This document shows positions 43,271 through 52,590 of a stretch of 64,000 nt of DNA, one piece after another. Both the position numbers and the translations under genes were made by a program. The first letter of the stretch is position 1. Each line of letters opens with the position of its first letter. Source of the DNA: Longibaculum muris (lineage in GTDB: Bacteria > Bacillota_I > Bacilli_A > Erysipelotrichales > Coprobacillaceae). The DNA is taken from contig NZ_SMCQ01000007.1 of the NCBI RefSeq assembly GCF_004343035.1, positions 1 through 64,000 on the forward strand, written 5' to 3'. Below the pieces are notes generated by a model. The model was not told the DNA's origin and searched no databases. It saw only the letters and a program-made list of their open reading frames with translations.

Positions 43271-44539
43271 ATGAAACTAAGAAAAGGTAACTTAAAAACA
43301 AAATTATGTCAACTCGCATTGATACCAGTCATCTGTTTAGGCTTAGCAACATTAGTTATTGCCTCTGTGAGTGTTTATATATCAACGGCTAATGAAACAA
43401 AAGATGGTTTAAAGAATCTTGCTTATATGCTTCATCAAATGTGTGATATTGATGGTGAAGGAGATTATTGGGTAAAAGGTCAACATTTGATGAAAGGTAA
43501 TGATGTTTTTGATAATAATTATAAGATTGTTGATAATATCAAAAGAACATCTAGTGTGGATGCAACTATTTTTTATGGTGATGTGAGAATGATTACAACC
43601 ATCCATAATGATGGTAAACGTGCAATTGGAACCCATGCAAGTTTGGCTGTGGTTGAGAGTGTATTGAAAAAAGGAAATGATTATTTTTCTAGGCAGGTTT
43701 CTATAGGTGGGGTTTCTTATTTTGGTTATTATACACCTTTAACGAATCCTGATGGTAGTATTGTAGGAATGGTCTTTGTTGGAAAACCAAGAATTGCGGT
43801 TGTAGAAGCAGTGATGGCAACAGTCTTTTGGATTTTCTTATTAACTTTACTTGTCGCTGGTTTTACAGTTATGATGTCGATACATTATGCTCATAAAATT
43901 GTTTATTCATTGGATAAAACAAAAGAGTTTTTAGGTAATATAGCCAAAGGAAATGTAGAAGAAAAGATTGATCCAAATATTTTAAAACGTAATGATGAGA
44001 TTGGTGAAATGGGGAATTTTGCAGTTAGTTTGAAGCAATCTATTAATCAGCTTGTAAGTACTGATTCATTGACAGGGTTATATAATCGAAGGAGCTGTGA
44101 AACGATTTTAACAAAGATTATTGAGGAAAATAAGAAATATAAAACCAAATCAGTGATTGTGATTGGAGATATTGATTTATTTAAACAGGTTAATGATACA
44201 TATGGTCATCAAATTGGCGATCTTGTTTTAAAAGAATTAGCGATTGTTTTTAAGGAACATATGGAACATAAAGGAATTGTTGCTCGTTGGGGTGGAGAAG
44301 AATTTATGTTTATATATGAGCGTATGGATATGGAGCGAGTTTATGAGCATTTACAAGAACTTATGAAAGCTATTGAAAATATGCAGATACCTTATAATGA
44401 TGAAATGATTTCAGTTGGAATGACATTTGGGGCAGCATTATGTGATCAGGATTGTGATATTGATCAGATTATTAAATTAGCTGATGATAATCTTTATTAT
44501 GGTAAGAATCATGGCAGACATATGATTGTTATAAAATAG
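43271..44539 (+). CDS. Diguanylate cyclase with Cache-HAMP-GGDEF architecture
   Basis: 422 residues. A membrane helix (about 18-38), an extracytoplasmic sensor resembling single Cache domains (about 40-175), a second helix (about 180-203), HAMP (about 204-258), then GGDEF. The catalytic motif is WGGEEF (an active variant), with DSLTGLYNRR and GDIDLFKQVNDTYGH upstream, so it should make c-di-GMP. The RxxD inhibitory site is not evident. The ATG at 43271 fits AAAGGGA. It precedes an AraC regulator by 14 bp, likely one transcript. Confidence 0.88.
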   Translation: MKLRKGNLKTKLCQLALIPVICLGLATLVIASVSVYISTANETKDGLKNLAYMLHQMCDIDGEGDYWVKGQHLMKGNDVFDNNYKIVDNIKRTSSVDATIFYGDVRMITTIHNDGKRAIGTHASLAVVESVLKKGNDYFSRQVSIGGVSYFGYYTPLTNPDGSIVGMVFVGKPRIAVVEAVMATVFWIFLLTLLVAGFTVMMSIHYAHKIVYSLDKTKEFLGNIAKGNVEEKIDPNILKRNDEIGEMGNFAVSLKQSINQLVSTDSLTGLYNRRSCETILTKIIEENKKYKTKSVIVIGDIDLFKQVNDTYGHQIGDLVLKELAIVFKEHMEHKGIVARWGGEEFMFIYERMDMERVYEHLQELMKAIENMQIPYNDEMISVGMTFGAALCDQDCDIDQIIKLADDNLYYGKNHGRHMIVIK

Positions 44540-44553
44540 GTGGAAGTGATAAT

Positions 44554-45426
44554 ATGTATATTCGAACTCAAAATCAGTATTCTAAATTTACTACTGATGA
44601 ATTAAGTGAGTTATTAGGACAAACAACATTTCAAATTAATAATTTTGGTCTATGGACAAGTGATCATGATAATCAAGCAAGTTATATTTCTAATGATATT
44701 GAGATTGTTTATTATCAAAAAGGTGGTTCACGTACTCTCGTTGGGAATCAATCTTATCAATGTCCACCAGGAAGTTTTCTTATTCTTGAACCTTTTCAAT
44801 TAAATACATCAATTAATGAAGGATATGATGAATATGCTTACTATTATTTTCATTTTGATATAGAACCAGTTTCTTTAAAACATCAGTTTATGTCTTTACT
44901 TACAAAACATGGTCATTTGATTTATCCTCATGAAATGAAAAACTTTGAAGAAATGTTGTATCGTCTTTATATTGAATCACAAGAAAAAGAAATGGGATAT
45001 TCAAGTATTATTACATCGGCTTTAATTAGAGTGGTTGTAGAAATTATGCGAGCTCAATTAAAACGTGGACAAGATGATCATATTGAAATGATACATTCAC
45101 CTTATATTGAATTAGTTAATGAGGCTATCACTTATGTTCAAATTCATTTGTATGAACCAATACGTTTACAACAGATGGCACAAACATTAGGCGTATCTTC
45201 AGGCGTATTATATAAAGCTTTTATAAGTGTGTTATCCTTGTCACCAGCAAAATATATTCATCAACAAAAAATCCAATATGCTCAAAATAAATTGTTATTA
45301 GGAGAAAGTGTGACAGCTATTGCTCAAGAACTAGGTTATTCATCAGCTTATCATCTATCAAAAGACTTTAAGAAGATAGTAGGGATGAGTCCAAGAGATT
45401 ATAAAAAACAACTCCAACGTTTGTGA
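44554..45426 (+). CDS. AraC-family transcriptional regulator
   Basis: 290 residues. N-terminal cupin-like effector domain (IEIVYYQKGGSRTLVGNQSY, PPGSFLILEPFQ). C-terminal double helix-turn-helix (about 190-288): LYEPIRLQQMAQTLGVSSGV and SVTAIAQELGYSSAYHLSKD, ending FKKIVGMSPRDYKKQ. It probably senses a small carbohydrate or related ligand. The neighbouring Old Yellow Enzyme gene 107 bp downstream, beyond a terminator, is a possible target. Confidence 0.9.
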   Translation: MYIRTQNQYSKFTTDELSELLGQTTFQINNFGLWTSDHDNQASYISNDIEIVYYQKGGSRTLVGNQSYQCPPGSFLILEPFQLNTSINEGYDEYAYYYFHFDIEPVSLKHQFMSLLTKHGHLIYPHEMKNFEEMLYRLYIESQEKEMGYSSIITSALIRVVVEIMRAQLKRGQDDHIEMIHSPYIELVNEAITYVQIHLYEPIRLQQMAQTLGVSSGVLYKAFISVLSLSPAKYIHQQKIQYAQNKLLLGESVTAIAQELGYSSAYHLSKDFKKIVGMSPRDYKKQLQRL

Positions 45427-45469
45427 AATATTAAACATATACGAATTTGTATATGTTTTTTAATATTTT
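45427..45469 (+). terminator. Terminator after the AraC gene
   Basis: AAATATTAAACATATAC pairs with GTATATGTTTTTTAATATTT around GAATTT, rich in T on the 3' side. Confidence 0.7.
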
Positions 45470-45532
45470 AGATATGTTTTGTGTATGTGTAAGTGTTATC
45501 ATAAGGTTATAGAAAAAATGAGGAGGTAGAAT

Positions 45533-47458
45533 ATGTTATTATTAGAACCGATAAAAGTAGGGAAAATCACATTAAAAAATCGTATTATGTTTCCACCAAT
45601 GACAACGGGTTATGAAGAAAGAGATGGATCTATTGGACAACAAAGTTTTAACTTTTATAAAAGATTAGCTCAAGGTGGAGTTTCTTATATTGTTTTAGGA
45701 GATGTTGCGCCAGTGAATACAGTTTCTCCAACTCCAAAATTATTTCATGATGGTCAAATTGAAGCATTTGCTAAGTTGGCTAATGCTCTCCATAGTTATG
45801 ACTGTAAATTAGGAATACAAATTTTTCATCCTGAATATGATGTTGATGCCTTGGCAGAAATGTTTAAAAAAGGAGATATGCAAGCAGCTCGTGCAAAACT
45901 TCATCATGATATGCTGCATTATATTGATGAAGTGACTGAAGAACAATTATCTGCAATCTTAGAAAAAATAGGTGCTTGCGTTAAACGTGCATATCAAGCA
46001 GGAGTTGATGTTGTTGAAGTGCATGGTGATCGTTTGGTAGGTGCTTTATGTTCACCAATCTTAAATCATCGTGAAGATCAATATGGTGGAAGTTTTGAAA
46101 ATCGTACACGTTTTGCCTTAATGGTAGTCAAAACAATTAAAGCCAATGCGCCAGATATATGTATTGATTATAAACTTCCAATTATTACTGAAAATCCATT
46201 ACGTGGTAAGGGTGGATTAAAGATTGATGAAGCTATCTCATTAGCAAAAATTCTTGAAGAAGCAGGAGTTGATATGATTCATGTTGGCCAAGCAAATCAT
46301 ACAGGGAATATGAATGATACGATTCCAGCAATGGGAACACAACCATATTGCTTTATGTCAAAGTATACAAAACAAATTAAAGAAGCTGTGCATATTCCTG
46401 TTTCATCAGTAGGTCGTATTTTAACTCCAGAAAATGGTGAAGCAATGATTGAAAATGGAGTATGTGATATCATTGGATTAGGACGTTCTTTATTAACTGA
46501 TCCAGATTATGTGCGTAAACTTGAAAAAGGTGAAGCTCATCGTATTCGTCATTGTATGATGTGTAACAAGGGATGTACGGATGCTATTCAAAATAGAAAA
46601 TTCTTAAGCTGTGTTTTAAATGCAGAAAACGGTTATGAATATGAAAGAGTAATCACTTCAGCAACAACGAAAAAGAAAGTTGTGATTGTTGGTGGCGGTC
46701 CAGCTGGAATGGAAGCAGCACGTGTAGCTAGATTAAAAGGTCATGATGTTGTTTTATTTGAAAAAGAAACAACTTTAGGTGGTCAATTAAATATTGCTAG
46801 TGTACCACCTAGAAAATCAGAAATGACAAGAGGTATTCATTATTTGACAAATGAAATGAAAGAGTTGAATGTTGATTTAAGACTAGGAAAAGAAGCTAGT
46901 CCAAATTGTATTATGGAAGAAAATCCTGATCATGTTATTATTGCAGTAGGGGCTTATAATATTGTGCCTCCGATTGATGGTAGTAAACAGCCTCATGTCT
47001 TAGATGCTTGGAAAGTCTTGAATCATGAACAATTACCAAGTGGCGAAGTTGTTGTTATTGGTGGTGGTTTAGTTGGTGCGGAGACAGCTGAATTATTAGC
47101 AGAAATGGGATGTCATGTCACAATTGTTGAAATGTTGGATGAGATAGCTAAAGAAGAATCTTCAACAGTTAGACCAACTATGTTTGAAACATTTGGAAAA
47201 CATCATGTAACATTATTAACGCAAACAAAAGTTACCCAAATCAATCCTACGCATATCAAAGCACAAAAAGCCGATGAAGAAATAACGATTCCATGTGATT
47301 ATGTTGTTTTAGCAGTAGGGGCAAAATCACAAACCTTTGATATAACACCACTTATTGAAAAAGGAATAGATGTTCATTTTATTGGTGATTGTCATGAAAA
47401 AGCTTCAGATATCAATCACGCTATTGAAGAAGGCTATTTAATTGCTAATTCATTATAA
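45533..47458 (+). CDS. FMN/FAD/4Fe-4S oxidoreductase, Old Yellow Enzyme type (enoate/dienoyl-CoA reductase-like)
   Basis: 641 residues with three parts. First, an FMN-binding OYE barrel (about 1-330: KNRIMFPPMTTGYEERDGS, VEVHGDRLVGALCSPILNHR, SSVGRILTPENGE). Second, a 4Fe-4S loop (CMMCNKGC then a later Cys, about 341-360). Third, an FAD/NAD(P) module (VVIVGGGPAGMEAARVARL near 383 and VVVIGGGLVGAETAELLAE near 505). This matches FadH, enoate reductase and bile-acid BaiCD/BaiH enzymes that reduce C=C bonds with NAD(P)H. In the usual HAHGYL-type motif the sequence is VHGDRL, so substrate choice is open. GAGGAGG precedes the start. Confidence 0.9.
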   Translation: MLLLEPIKVGKITLKNRIMFPPMTTGYEERDGSIGQQSFNFYKRLAQGGVSYIVLGDVAPVNTVSPTPKLFHDGQIEAFAKLANALHSYDCKLGIQIFHPEYDVDALAEMFKKGDMQAARAKLHHDMLHYIDEVTEEQLSAILEKIGACVKRAYQAGVDVVEVHGDRLVGALCSPILNHREDQYGGSFENRTRFALMVVKTIKANAPDICIDYKLPIITENPLRGKGGLKIDEAISLAKILEEAGVDMIHVGQANHTGNMNDTIPAMGTQPYCFMSKYTKQIKEAVHIPVSSVGRILTPENGEAMIENGVCDIIGLGRSLLTDPDYVRKLEKGEAHRIRHCMMCNKGCTDAIQNRKFLSCVLNAENGYEYERVITSATTKKKVVIVGGGPAGMEAARVARLKGHDVVLFEKETTLGGQLNIASVPPRKSEMTRGIHYLTNEMKELNVDLRLGKEASPNCIMEENPDHVIIAVGAYNIVPPIDGSKQPHVLDAWKVLNHEQLPSGEVVVIGGGLVGAETAELLAEMGCHVTIVEMLDEIAKEESSTVRPTMFETFGKHHVTLLTQTKVTQINPTHIKAQKADEEITIPCDYVVLAVGAKSQTFDITPLIEKGIDVHFIGDCHEKASDINHAIEEGYLIANSL

Positions 47459-47483
47459 TCCTCAGATACAATATAAAGACTTC

Positions 47484-47514
47484 AAATACGTTGCTTTTGA
47501 CAACGTATTTTTTT
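47484..47514 (+). terminator. Intrinsic terminator
   Basis: AAATACGTTG (47484-47493) and CAACGTATTT (47501-47510) form a perfect stem, followed by T. Confidence 0.88.
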
Positions 47515-47541
47515 ATAATAAAGATATAAAGGAGGGGGAAT

Positions 47542-47895
47542 ATGGAATCGATATATGGAACTTTTATGACATCAGGTTTTGTTGTTTCATTAGTTACAAT
47601 TATTTCATGGTGGATTCTTTTTAATAAAGCTGGATATAAGGGATGGTACGCGATTGTTCCAATTTATAATGTTTATATCTTTTGTCAAATGGTAACGGGA
47701 AGTGGTTGGTTTTTTCTAGCTATGTTGATACCATTTGTGAATGTCTTTGTTTTAATATATTTGTTATATAGGCTTTCACTTGTTTTTGGACATGGAATTT
47801 TATTCACGTTAGGACTTGTTTTTATGGAGCCATTGTTTATTTTGATTTTAGCATTAGGGGCTTCGTCTTATCATTCAAATACAACTTATTTCTAA
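47542..47895 (+). CDS. Small membrane protein, DUF5684-like
   Basis: 117 residues with three or four hydrophobic segments. The pattern WWILFNKAGYKGWYAIVPIYN followed by LLYRLSLVFG-HG-LFTLGLVFMEPLF is that of the DUF5684 family, found in many Firmicutes and Bacteroidetes as a short integral membrane protein of unknown role. GGAGGGGG precedes the start. It is monocistronic between terminators. Confidence 0.78.
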   Translation: MESIYGTFMTSGFVVSLVTIISWWILFNKAGYKGWYAIVPIYNVYIFCQMVTGSGWFFLAMLIPFVNVFVLIYLLYRLSLVFGHGILFTLGLVFMEPLFILILALGASSYHSNTTYF

Positions 47896-47899
47896 AAGA

Positions 47900-47930
47900 A
47901 AAATAGAAGTGATGATTCACTTCTATTTTC
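47900..47930. terminator. Bidirectional terminator
   Basis: AAAATAGAAGTGA (47900-47912) and TCACTTCTATTTT (47917-47929) form a perfect 13-bp stem with loop TGAT, between two convergent genes. Confidence 0.88.
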
Positions 47931-47940
47931 ATATAGGGGA

Positions 47941-48264
47941 TTATTTATTTTTCCAATCTTCGTACATTTTTAAAGCTTGATCTAAAACTTTAGATCCATC
48001 CATCATACCATAAGTACGCATGTCGATGACTTCAACAGGAATTTCACCTTTTGTTTGCTCTTTGATAGAGTTTAAACGGAAACGAACTTGTGGCCCAATT
48101 AATAAAACATCACATGGATCAGCAGCGTATTCAGTTGTTAATGCAGTTTCACTTACAGCCCAAATTTTAGCTTCCAAACCTCTTTCACCAGCAGCTTTTT
48201 GCATTCTTGTTACTAGTAAACTTGTAGACATACCAGCACTACATGCTAACATGATTTTAATCAT
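47941..48264 (-). CDS. PTS EIIB, lactose/cellobiose family (orphan)
   Basis: 107 residues, the length of a free CelA/LicB-type EIIB. The phosphorylation site is Cys8 in IMLACSAGMSTSLL, and CDVLLIGPQVRF follows at mid-protein. AAGGAGG lies upstream. It has no EIIA or EIIC neighbour, which is unusual. It could serve the EIIC at 28781, also without an EIIB, or an EIIC outside the window. Confidence 0.92.
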   Translation of the reverse strand: MIKIMLACSAGMSTSLLVTRMQKAAGERGLEAKIWAVSETALTTEYAADPCDVLLIGPQVRFRLNSIKEQTKGEIPVEVIDMRTYGMMDGSKVLDQALKMYEDWKNK

Positions 48265-48482
48265 TTTATTTTTCCTCCTTATAAATCATATTCTTGCTAT
48301 ATTTATATTATACACCTCAAAGATTTAGAATGAAAGAATAACATTTACAAATTTATTGACATCTCAGCCTTCCTCATTTACCATAAGAATATGTAAAAAT
48401 ATTTGTTGATTGGTGAGTCTTATTTTAATTTATAAATGTGGATATTTTGTCTTATAAAGTTAATATATAGAAAGGAATTTAT

Positions 48483-48833
48483 ATGAAGAAAAAAGATATT
48501 ATTGTGATTGTTGTATTATTAGTGGTTATTGGTGTAGGGTATTTGGTTTTTTCAATGATGCAAGGGAAAAAGGATGTTGTTGAAGTTTATTATAAAGATG
48601 AACTGATAGAGAAAATTGATATTTCAGTTGATAAAACATATACGTTTAAAGGAAGTTATGGAAAGTTTTCTTTAGAAGTGAAGAATCATGAATATCATGC
48701 TGTGAATGTTGAATGTCCAAATCATGATTGTGAAAAAATGGGATGGGTTAAAGAAGGAAGTTCTAAATCTATTATTTGTGTTCCAAATGAAATATATGTT
48801 ATTCAAGCAGGAAATGAAGATCAGGTTCAATGA
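48483..48833 (+). CDS. NusG domain II-like membrane-anchored protein
   Basis: 116 residues. One N-terminal membrane helix (about 5-26), then a beta domain: DVVEVYYKDELIEKIDISVD... YGKFSLEVKNHEYHAVNVECPNHDC with a second Cys-containing strand SIICVPNEIYV. The spacing fits the NusG domain II (DUF1312-type) family of exported small proteins in Firmicutes. These are often found with heptaprenyl diphosphate or FMN-binding genes; here the partner is the next gene, with a 4-bp overlap. Function unknown. Confidence 0.78.
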   Translation: MKKKDIIVIVVLLVVIGVGYLVFSMMQGKKDVVEVYYKDELIEKIDISVDKTYTFKGSYGKFSLEVKNHEYHAVNVECPNHDCEKMGWVKEGSSKSIICVPNEIYVIQAGNEDQVQ

Positions 48834-50044
48834 AAAATAAATATTACTTCTTTATGACCTTTTTACTAGGGTTGTTGTTTGTTTTTGTAGGAATTTTTGC
48901 TTTTTTAAATTCAGCTTATTTTATGTATATGATTGTTATGGTGTTGGGTATTTTGATTTTTATTGATACTTCATCTTTATTGAAGAATTTAAAAACCAAT
49001 ATATTAGGGATTTTGATTCATTTATTGTTTGCTTGTATATTTATCTTTACACCAAAATTACCTTTATCAATTGTTGTTATGGTTTTTGCTTTATATGTTT
49101 CAATAATGGGGATTTCGCATTTTGTTACATATTGTTATTATCGTAAAGAGAAAGTAAATGGGAGATTGTTGTTTTTGTTATCAGCAATTGTTTTGATTGT
49201 GGTTGGTATAAGTTTTATTTTATCTCCGAGTGTTCATGCAAAAGAGATGACTTATATTTTTGTTTTATATACTTTGTATTTGGGTATAAAGTATATGTTT
49301 GCTTCAATGAAAGAACTGTTATCAGAAAATCGTAAAAATTCTTTAAAACGACGAATACGTGTATCGTTACCAATATTTATGGTTGCTTTTATGCCGAGGG
49401 TAATGATTGAGTATATTAATGAAAAATTAGAAGTTGAAGATGAGATAATGAAACAGGATGATGATTTATCATCAGTAGAGGTTTTTGTTCATGTGAGTAA
49501 AGATGGTTTTGGGGCTATTGGACATGTTGATATTTGTTATCAAAATGAAGTGATTGCTTATGGGGCTTATGATGAAGCATCAACACATCTTTTTGGAGCT
49601 ATTGGAGAAGGCGTTTTGTTTATTGTTGATAAAGAAAAATATATTTCTTTTTGTCATAAGGATGATATGACAAGTCATATTTTTGCTTATACATTGACTT
49701 TAAATGAAGTTCAAAAAGAACGTATTGAAGATACAATTGATGAATTTAAAAAAGGATTGGTGAAATGGGATCCACCTTGTATTAATAATCAAGAGTCACA
49801 AGATTATGCAAGTCGTCTTTATCAAGGAACACATGCTTCATTTTATAAGTTTAAATCAGGGATGTTTAAATATTATTTTGTCATGACAACAAATTGTGTT
49901 TTGCTAGCTGATCGTATTATTGGAAAATCTGGAATTGATATTGTAAATATGAATGGGATCATTACACCAGGAACTTATTTGAGTTATTTTGAAGAAGAAT
50001 ATAAAAAAGAAAATTCGAGAGTTATTGAAAAACATATTTATTAG
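48830..50044 (+). CDS. DUF308-like membrane protein with a C-terminal Cys/His domain
   Basis: 404 residues. Residues 1-about 165 have six hydrophobic helices in the HdeD/DUF308 style. After a basic linker (RKNSLKRRIR) the cytoplasmic or external part (about 215-400) begins VEVFVHVSKDGFGAIGHVDICY with His232 and ends near YYFVMTTNCVLLADRII with Cys356. His before Cys in this order is like circularly permuted papain-fold (NlpC/P60, YiiX-type) proteins, so a peptidase or amidase is possible. I am not certain of the second domain. Translation is coupled to the NusG-like gene. Confidence 0.65.
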   Translation: MKNKYYFFMTFLLGLLFVFVGIFAFLNSAYFMYMIVMVLGILIFIDTSSLLKNLKTNILGILIHLLFACIFIFTPKLPLSIVVMVFALYVSIMGISHFVTYCYYRKEKVNGRLLFLLSAIVLIVVGISFILSPSVHAKEMTYIFVLYTLYLGIKYMFASMKELLSENRKNSLKRRIRVSLPIFMVAFMPRVMIEYINEKLEVEDEIMKQDDDLSSVEVFVHVSKDGFGAIGHVDICYQNEVIAYGAYDEASTHLFGAIGEGVLFIVDKEKYISFCHKDDMTSHIFAYTLTLNEVQKERIEDTIDEFKKGLVKWDPPCINNQESQDYASRLYQGTHASFYKFKSGMFKYYFVMTTNCVLLADRIIGKSGIDIVNMNGIITPGTYLSYFEEEYKKENSRVIEKHIY

Positions 50045-50071
50045 CTATAACAGGTTTGTTATAGTTTTTTC
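50044..50071 (+). terminator. Intrinsic terminator
   Basis: CTATAAC and GTTATAG around AGGTTT, followed by T6, right after the stop codon. Confidence 0.82.
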
Positions 50072-50182
50072 TTTTGAATAAAAAATATTCTTTGTTTCAA
50101 ATAAATTCGTTTTTTTCACACATTTATTTGATTGTTTTCTAACATTGATTTTTTAAAATGAAGATGTTAGGAGGGATTGAAT

Positions 50183-51625
50183 ATGATAAAAAATGCGATA
50201 TTAAGCATAAAGAAGAATGTTGGTAAAACAATACTATTATTGGTCTTGATGTGTGTGATTGCAAATCTTGTTATTGCGGGGTTGTCAATAAAGAATGCAA
50301 CATCAAAATCAATGGAGCAGGTACGTACATCTTTAGGTAGTGATGTAACTCTTACATACAATATGCAAAACATGATGAAGAATCGTGATAAAGGTGAAGC
50401 AATGGATGAGGTTATTAGCCCAGTTACAATAAAGATGGCTGATCAGCTAAAAAATTTAACATATGTTAAGAGCTATAATTATACTGTTAATGTAGGAGTG
50501 ACAAGTGATGATATTGATCCTGTTGAAGTGAGTAAGAGTGAGGATTCATCAACCAATGCTGATCGTAAGAACTTTATGGGTGATATGCCTAAGATGATGG
50601 ATCAAAATGATTTTACTGTTGTTGGGAATACAACGATGGAAAATATGAGTGAGTTTTTAAATGAAAATTATGTTTTAAAGAGTGGACGTTTACTTACTCA
50701 AAAGGATGCTGATAGTAAAAACTGTGTTATTGAAACAACATTAGCGAGTGATAATGATTTAAAAGTTGGCGATACTTTTAGTGTTACATCAACAAATGCG
50801 GATAATGAGGAAATAATAGTTAAACTGAAAATTGTTGGAATTTATACAATGCAGACAAATGATCAAATAGGTGGAATGATGAGTAATCGTCAAAATCCAA
50901 TTAATCAAATTTATACTGGTTTAACAATTGCACAAAAATTAAATGATAGTACAACAAATATTTCTAAAGCTATTTATTATTTAGATGATCCTGAACATAT
51001 TGAGGCATTTAAAGCAAAAGCAAAATCAGTAACGGATATTGACTTTGAGACTTATACTTTGGATGCTAATGATCAAGTTTATCAAAGAAGTATTGATTCG
51101 TTGGAAAATATGGAACAGTTTGCGACTATTTTCTTATGGGTTGTTATTGGTGCAGGAAGTGCTATTTTATGTTTGATTTTGATTTTAACAATGCGTAGTC
51201 GTTTTTATGAATTTGGGGTGTTTTTATCATTAGGACAATCTAAAATAAAAATCATGTTACAGCAATTGTTTGAGATATTGATGATTGCAGTTGTATCTTT
51301 TGGTATTTCTTTAGGGACAGGAAAGATGGTATCTAATGTTGTGAGTTCAATGTTAGAGTCGACTCAAAATAGTCAAAAACAAGTGATGATGGAAATGCCT
51401 AATGAAAAAACAACGGAAGCATCATCTGGTAATACAAAACAGGATTTGTTTGATAAAGCTATGAATGCTCCTACAAATAGTGAGTTAGATGTTTCTTTAA
51501 CACCACAAACAGTTATTCAATTAGCTGAAATTACAGGATTGATTTGTTTGGTTTCTGTCGTCTTACCATCAATTTATATTTTACGATTATCACCAAGAGA
51601 AATTCTTGTGAAGAAGGAGGGGTAG
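50183..51625 (+). CDS. ABC transporter permease, FtsX/MacB type
   Basis: 480 residues. One N-terminal membrane helix (about 12-35), a large extracytoplasmic MacB-like periplasmic core domain (about 40-310, with KSGRLLTQKDADSKNCVIE and VGIYTMQTN), then three C-terminal helices (about 315, 365, 445-470) carrying the FtsX domain (FYEFGVFLSLGQSKIKIMLQ). The end LRLSPREILVKKEG is typical. An acidic/Met-rich insert (about 395-425) is unusual. These transporters move peptides or act as mechanotransmitters. The ATG at 50183 follows AGGAGGG. The ATPase gene follows by 2 bp. Confidence 0.9.
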   Translation: MIKNAILSIKKNVGKTILLLVLMCVIANLVIAGLSIKNATSKSMEQVRTSLGSDVTLTYNMQNMMKNRDKGEAMDEVISPVTIKMADQLKNLTYVKSYNYTVNVGVTSDDIDPVEVSKSEDSSTNADRKNFMGDMPKMMDQNDFTVVGNTTMENMSEFLNENYVLKSGRLLTQKDADSKNCVIETTLASDNDLKVGDTFSVTSTNADNEEIIVKLKIVGIYTMQTNDQIGGMMSNRQNPINQIYTGLTIAQKLNDSTTNISKAIYYLDDPEHIEAFKAKAKSVTDIDFETYTLDANDQVYQRSIDSLENMEQFATIFLWVVIGAGSAILCLILILTMRSRFYEFGVFLSLGQSKIKIMLQQLFEILMIAVVSFGISLGTGKMVSNVVSSMLESTQNSQKQVMMEMPNEKTTEASSGNTKQDLFDKAMNAPTNSELDVSLTPQTVIQLAEITGLICLVSVVLPSIYILRLSPREILVKKEG

Positions 51626-51627
51626 GT

Positions 51628-52320
51628 ATGGATGAAAATGTAATTTTAACGTTTGAACATGTTGATTATTATTATCAAGATGGTTCAAGACAAGTCAATA
51701 TTTTAAAAGATGCCAACTATTCTTTTGAAAAAGGAAAGACTTACGCAATTGTTGGAGCGAGTGGTAGTGGTAAAACAACATCACTTGTTTTAGCTGGAGG
51801 ATTGGATAAACCAAAAGAGGGACATATTTTATATAAGGGTGAAGATATTGCTAAAATTGGTTTTACAAAATATCGTTGTCTGGATGTATCGATTGTTTTT
51901 CAATCCTATAATTTAATTACTTATATGAATGCTGTTCAAAATGTTGTGAATGCAATGGATATCGCACATATTAAAGTACCACATAAAAATCAATATGCAC
52001 TCAATATTTTAAAAGAACTAGGGTTAAGTGAAGAAGAATGTAAGAGAGATGTTCGTAAGTTATCAGGTGGTCAACAGCAACGTGTTGCGATTGCTAGAGC
52101 AATGGCCAAGGATGTAGATTTGATTTTGTGTGATGAACCAACAGGAAATTTAGATCCAGAAACATCACAAGGAATTATTCAAACATTTATTGATTTAGCA
52201 CACCTAAAGAATAAGTGTGTTATTATAGTGACTCACTCTAAAGAGTTTGCTAATTGTATGGATATTCAATTACAGATTCACCAAGGAAAATTAGAAAAAA
52301 TAAATGAATGTTCACAATAA
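51628..52320 (+). CDS. ABC transporter ATPase, MacB/LolD type
   Basis: 230 residues, a single nucleotide-binding domain. Walker A is GASGSGKTTS, the Q-loop is FQSYNLI, the signature LSGGQQQRVAIARA, Walker B LILCDEPTGNLDP, and the switch His is in IIVTHSKEF. It powers the permease encoded 2 bp upstream. GGAGGGG within the permease end precedes the ATG at 51628. Such pairs often export antimicrobial peptides or lipoproteins; no two-component system is adjacent. Confidence 0.94.
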   Translation: MDENVILTFEHVDYYYQDGSRQVNILKDANYSFEKGKTYAIVGASGSGKTTSLVLAGGLDKPKEGHILYKGEDIAKIGFTKYRCLDVSIVFQSYNLITYMNAVQNVVNAMDIAHIKVPHKNQYALNILKELGLSEEECKRDVRKLSGGQQQRVAIARAMAKDVDLILCDEPTGNLDPETSQGIIQTFIDLAHLKNKCVIIVTHSKEFANCMDIQLQIHQGKLEKINECSQ

Positions 52321-52415
52321 ATTCATATGTCAGAGTTATGATATAAGTGTCTTAAGAAAGACACATAATACAATCTATAGGCGACCCCTCTCCCTAAATA
52401 TAAATCGTCTATAAT

Positions 52416-52447
52416 AAAAAAGAACGTATTCCCCACGTTCTTTTTTT
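52416..52447 (+). terminator. Intrinsic terminator after the ABC genes
   Basis: AAAAAAGAACGT pairs with ACGTTCTTTTTTT around ATTCCCC. The preceding 100 bp (52321-52415) hold no recognisable gene, and 52450-52580 holds only the AT-rich upstream region of the next gene. Confidence 0.85.
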
Positions 52448-52590
52448 GTATATCAATATTTGCTTATTGCATATTTTTATAGGTGGATGTATAATATATT
52501 TGAAAAAGTTGTCCGAAAAAAAAGAAAAATGAGAATTTTTTGCGTATATAGTAGTAGGGGGATATTTTCTCCTTAGAAAGGATGACTTTT

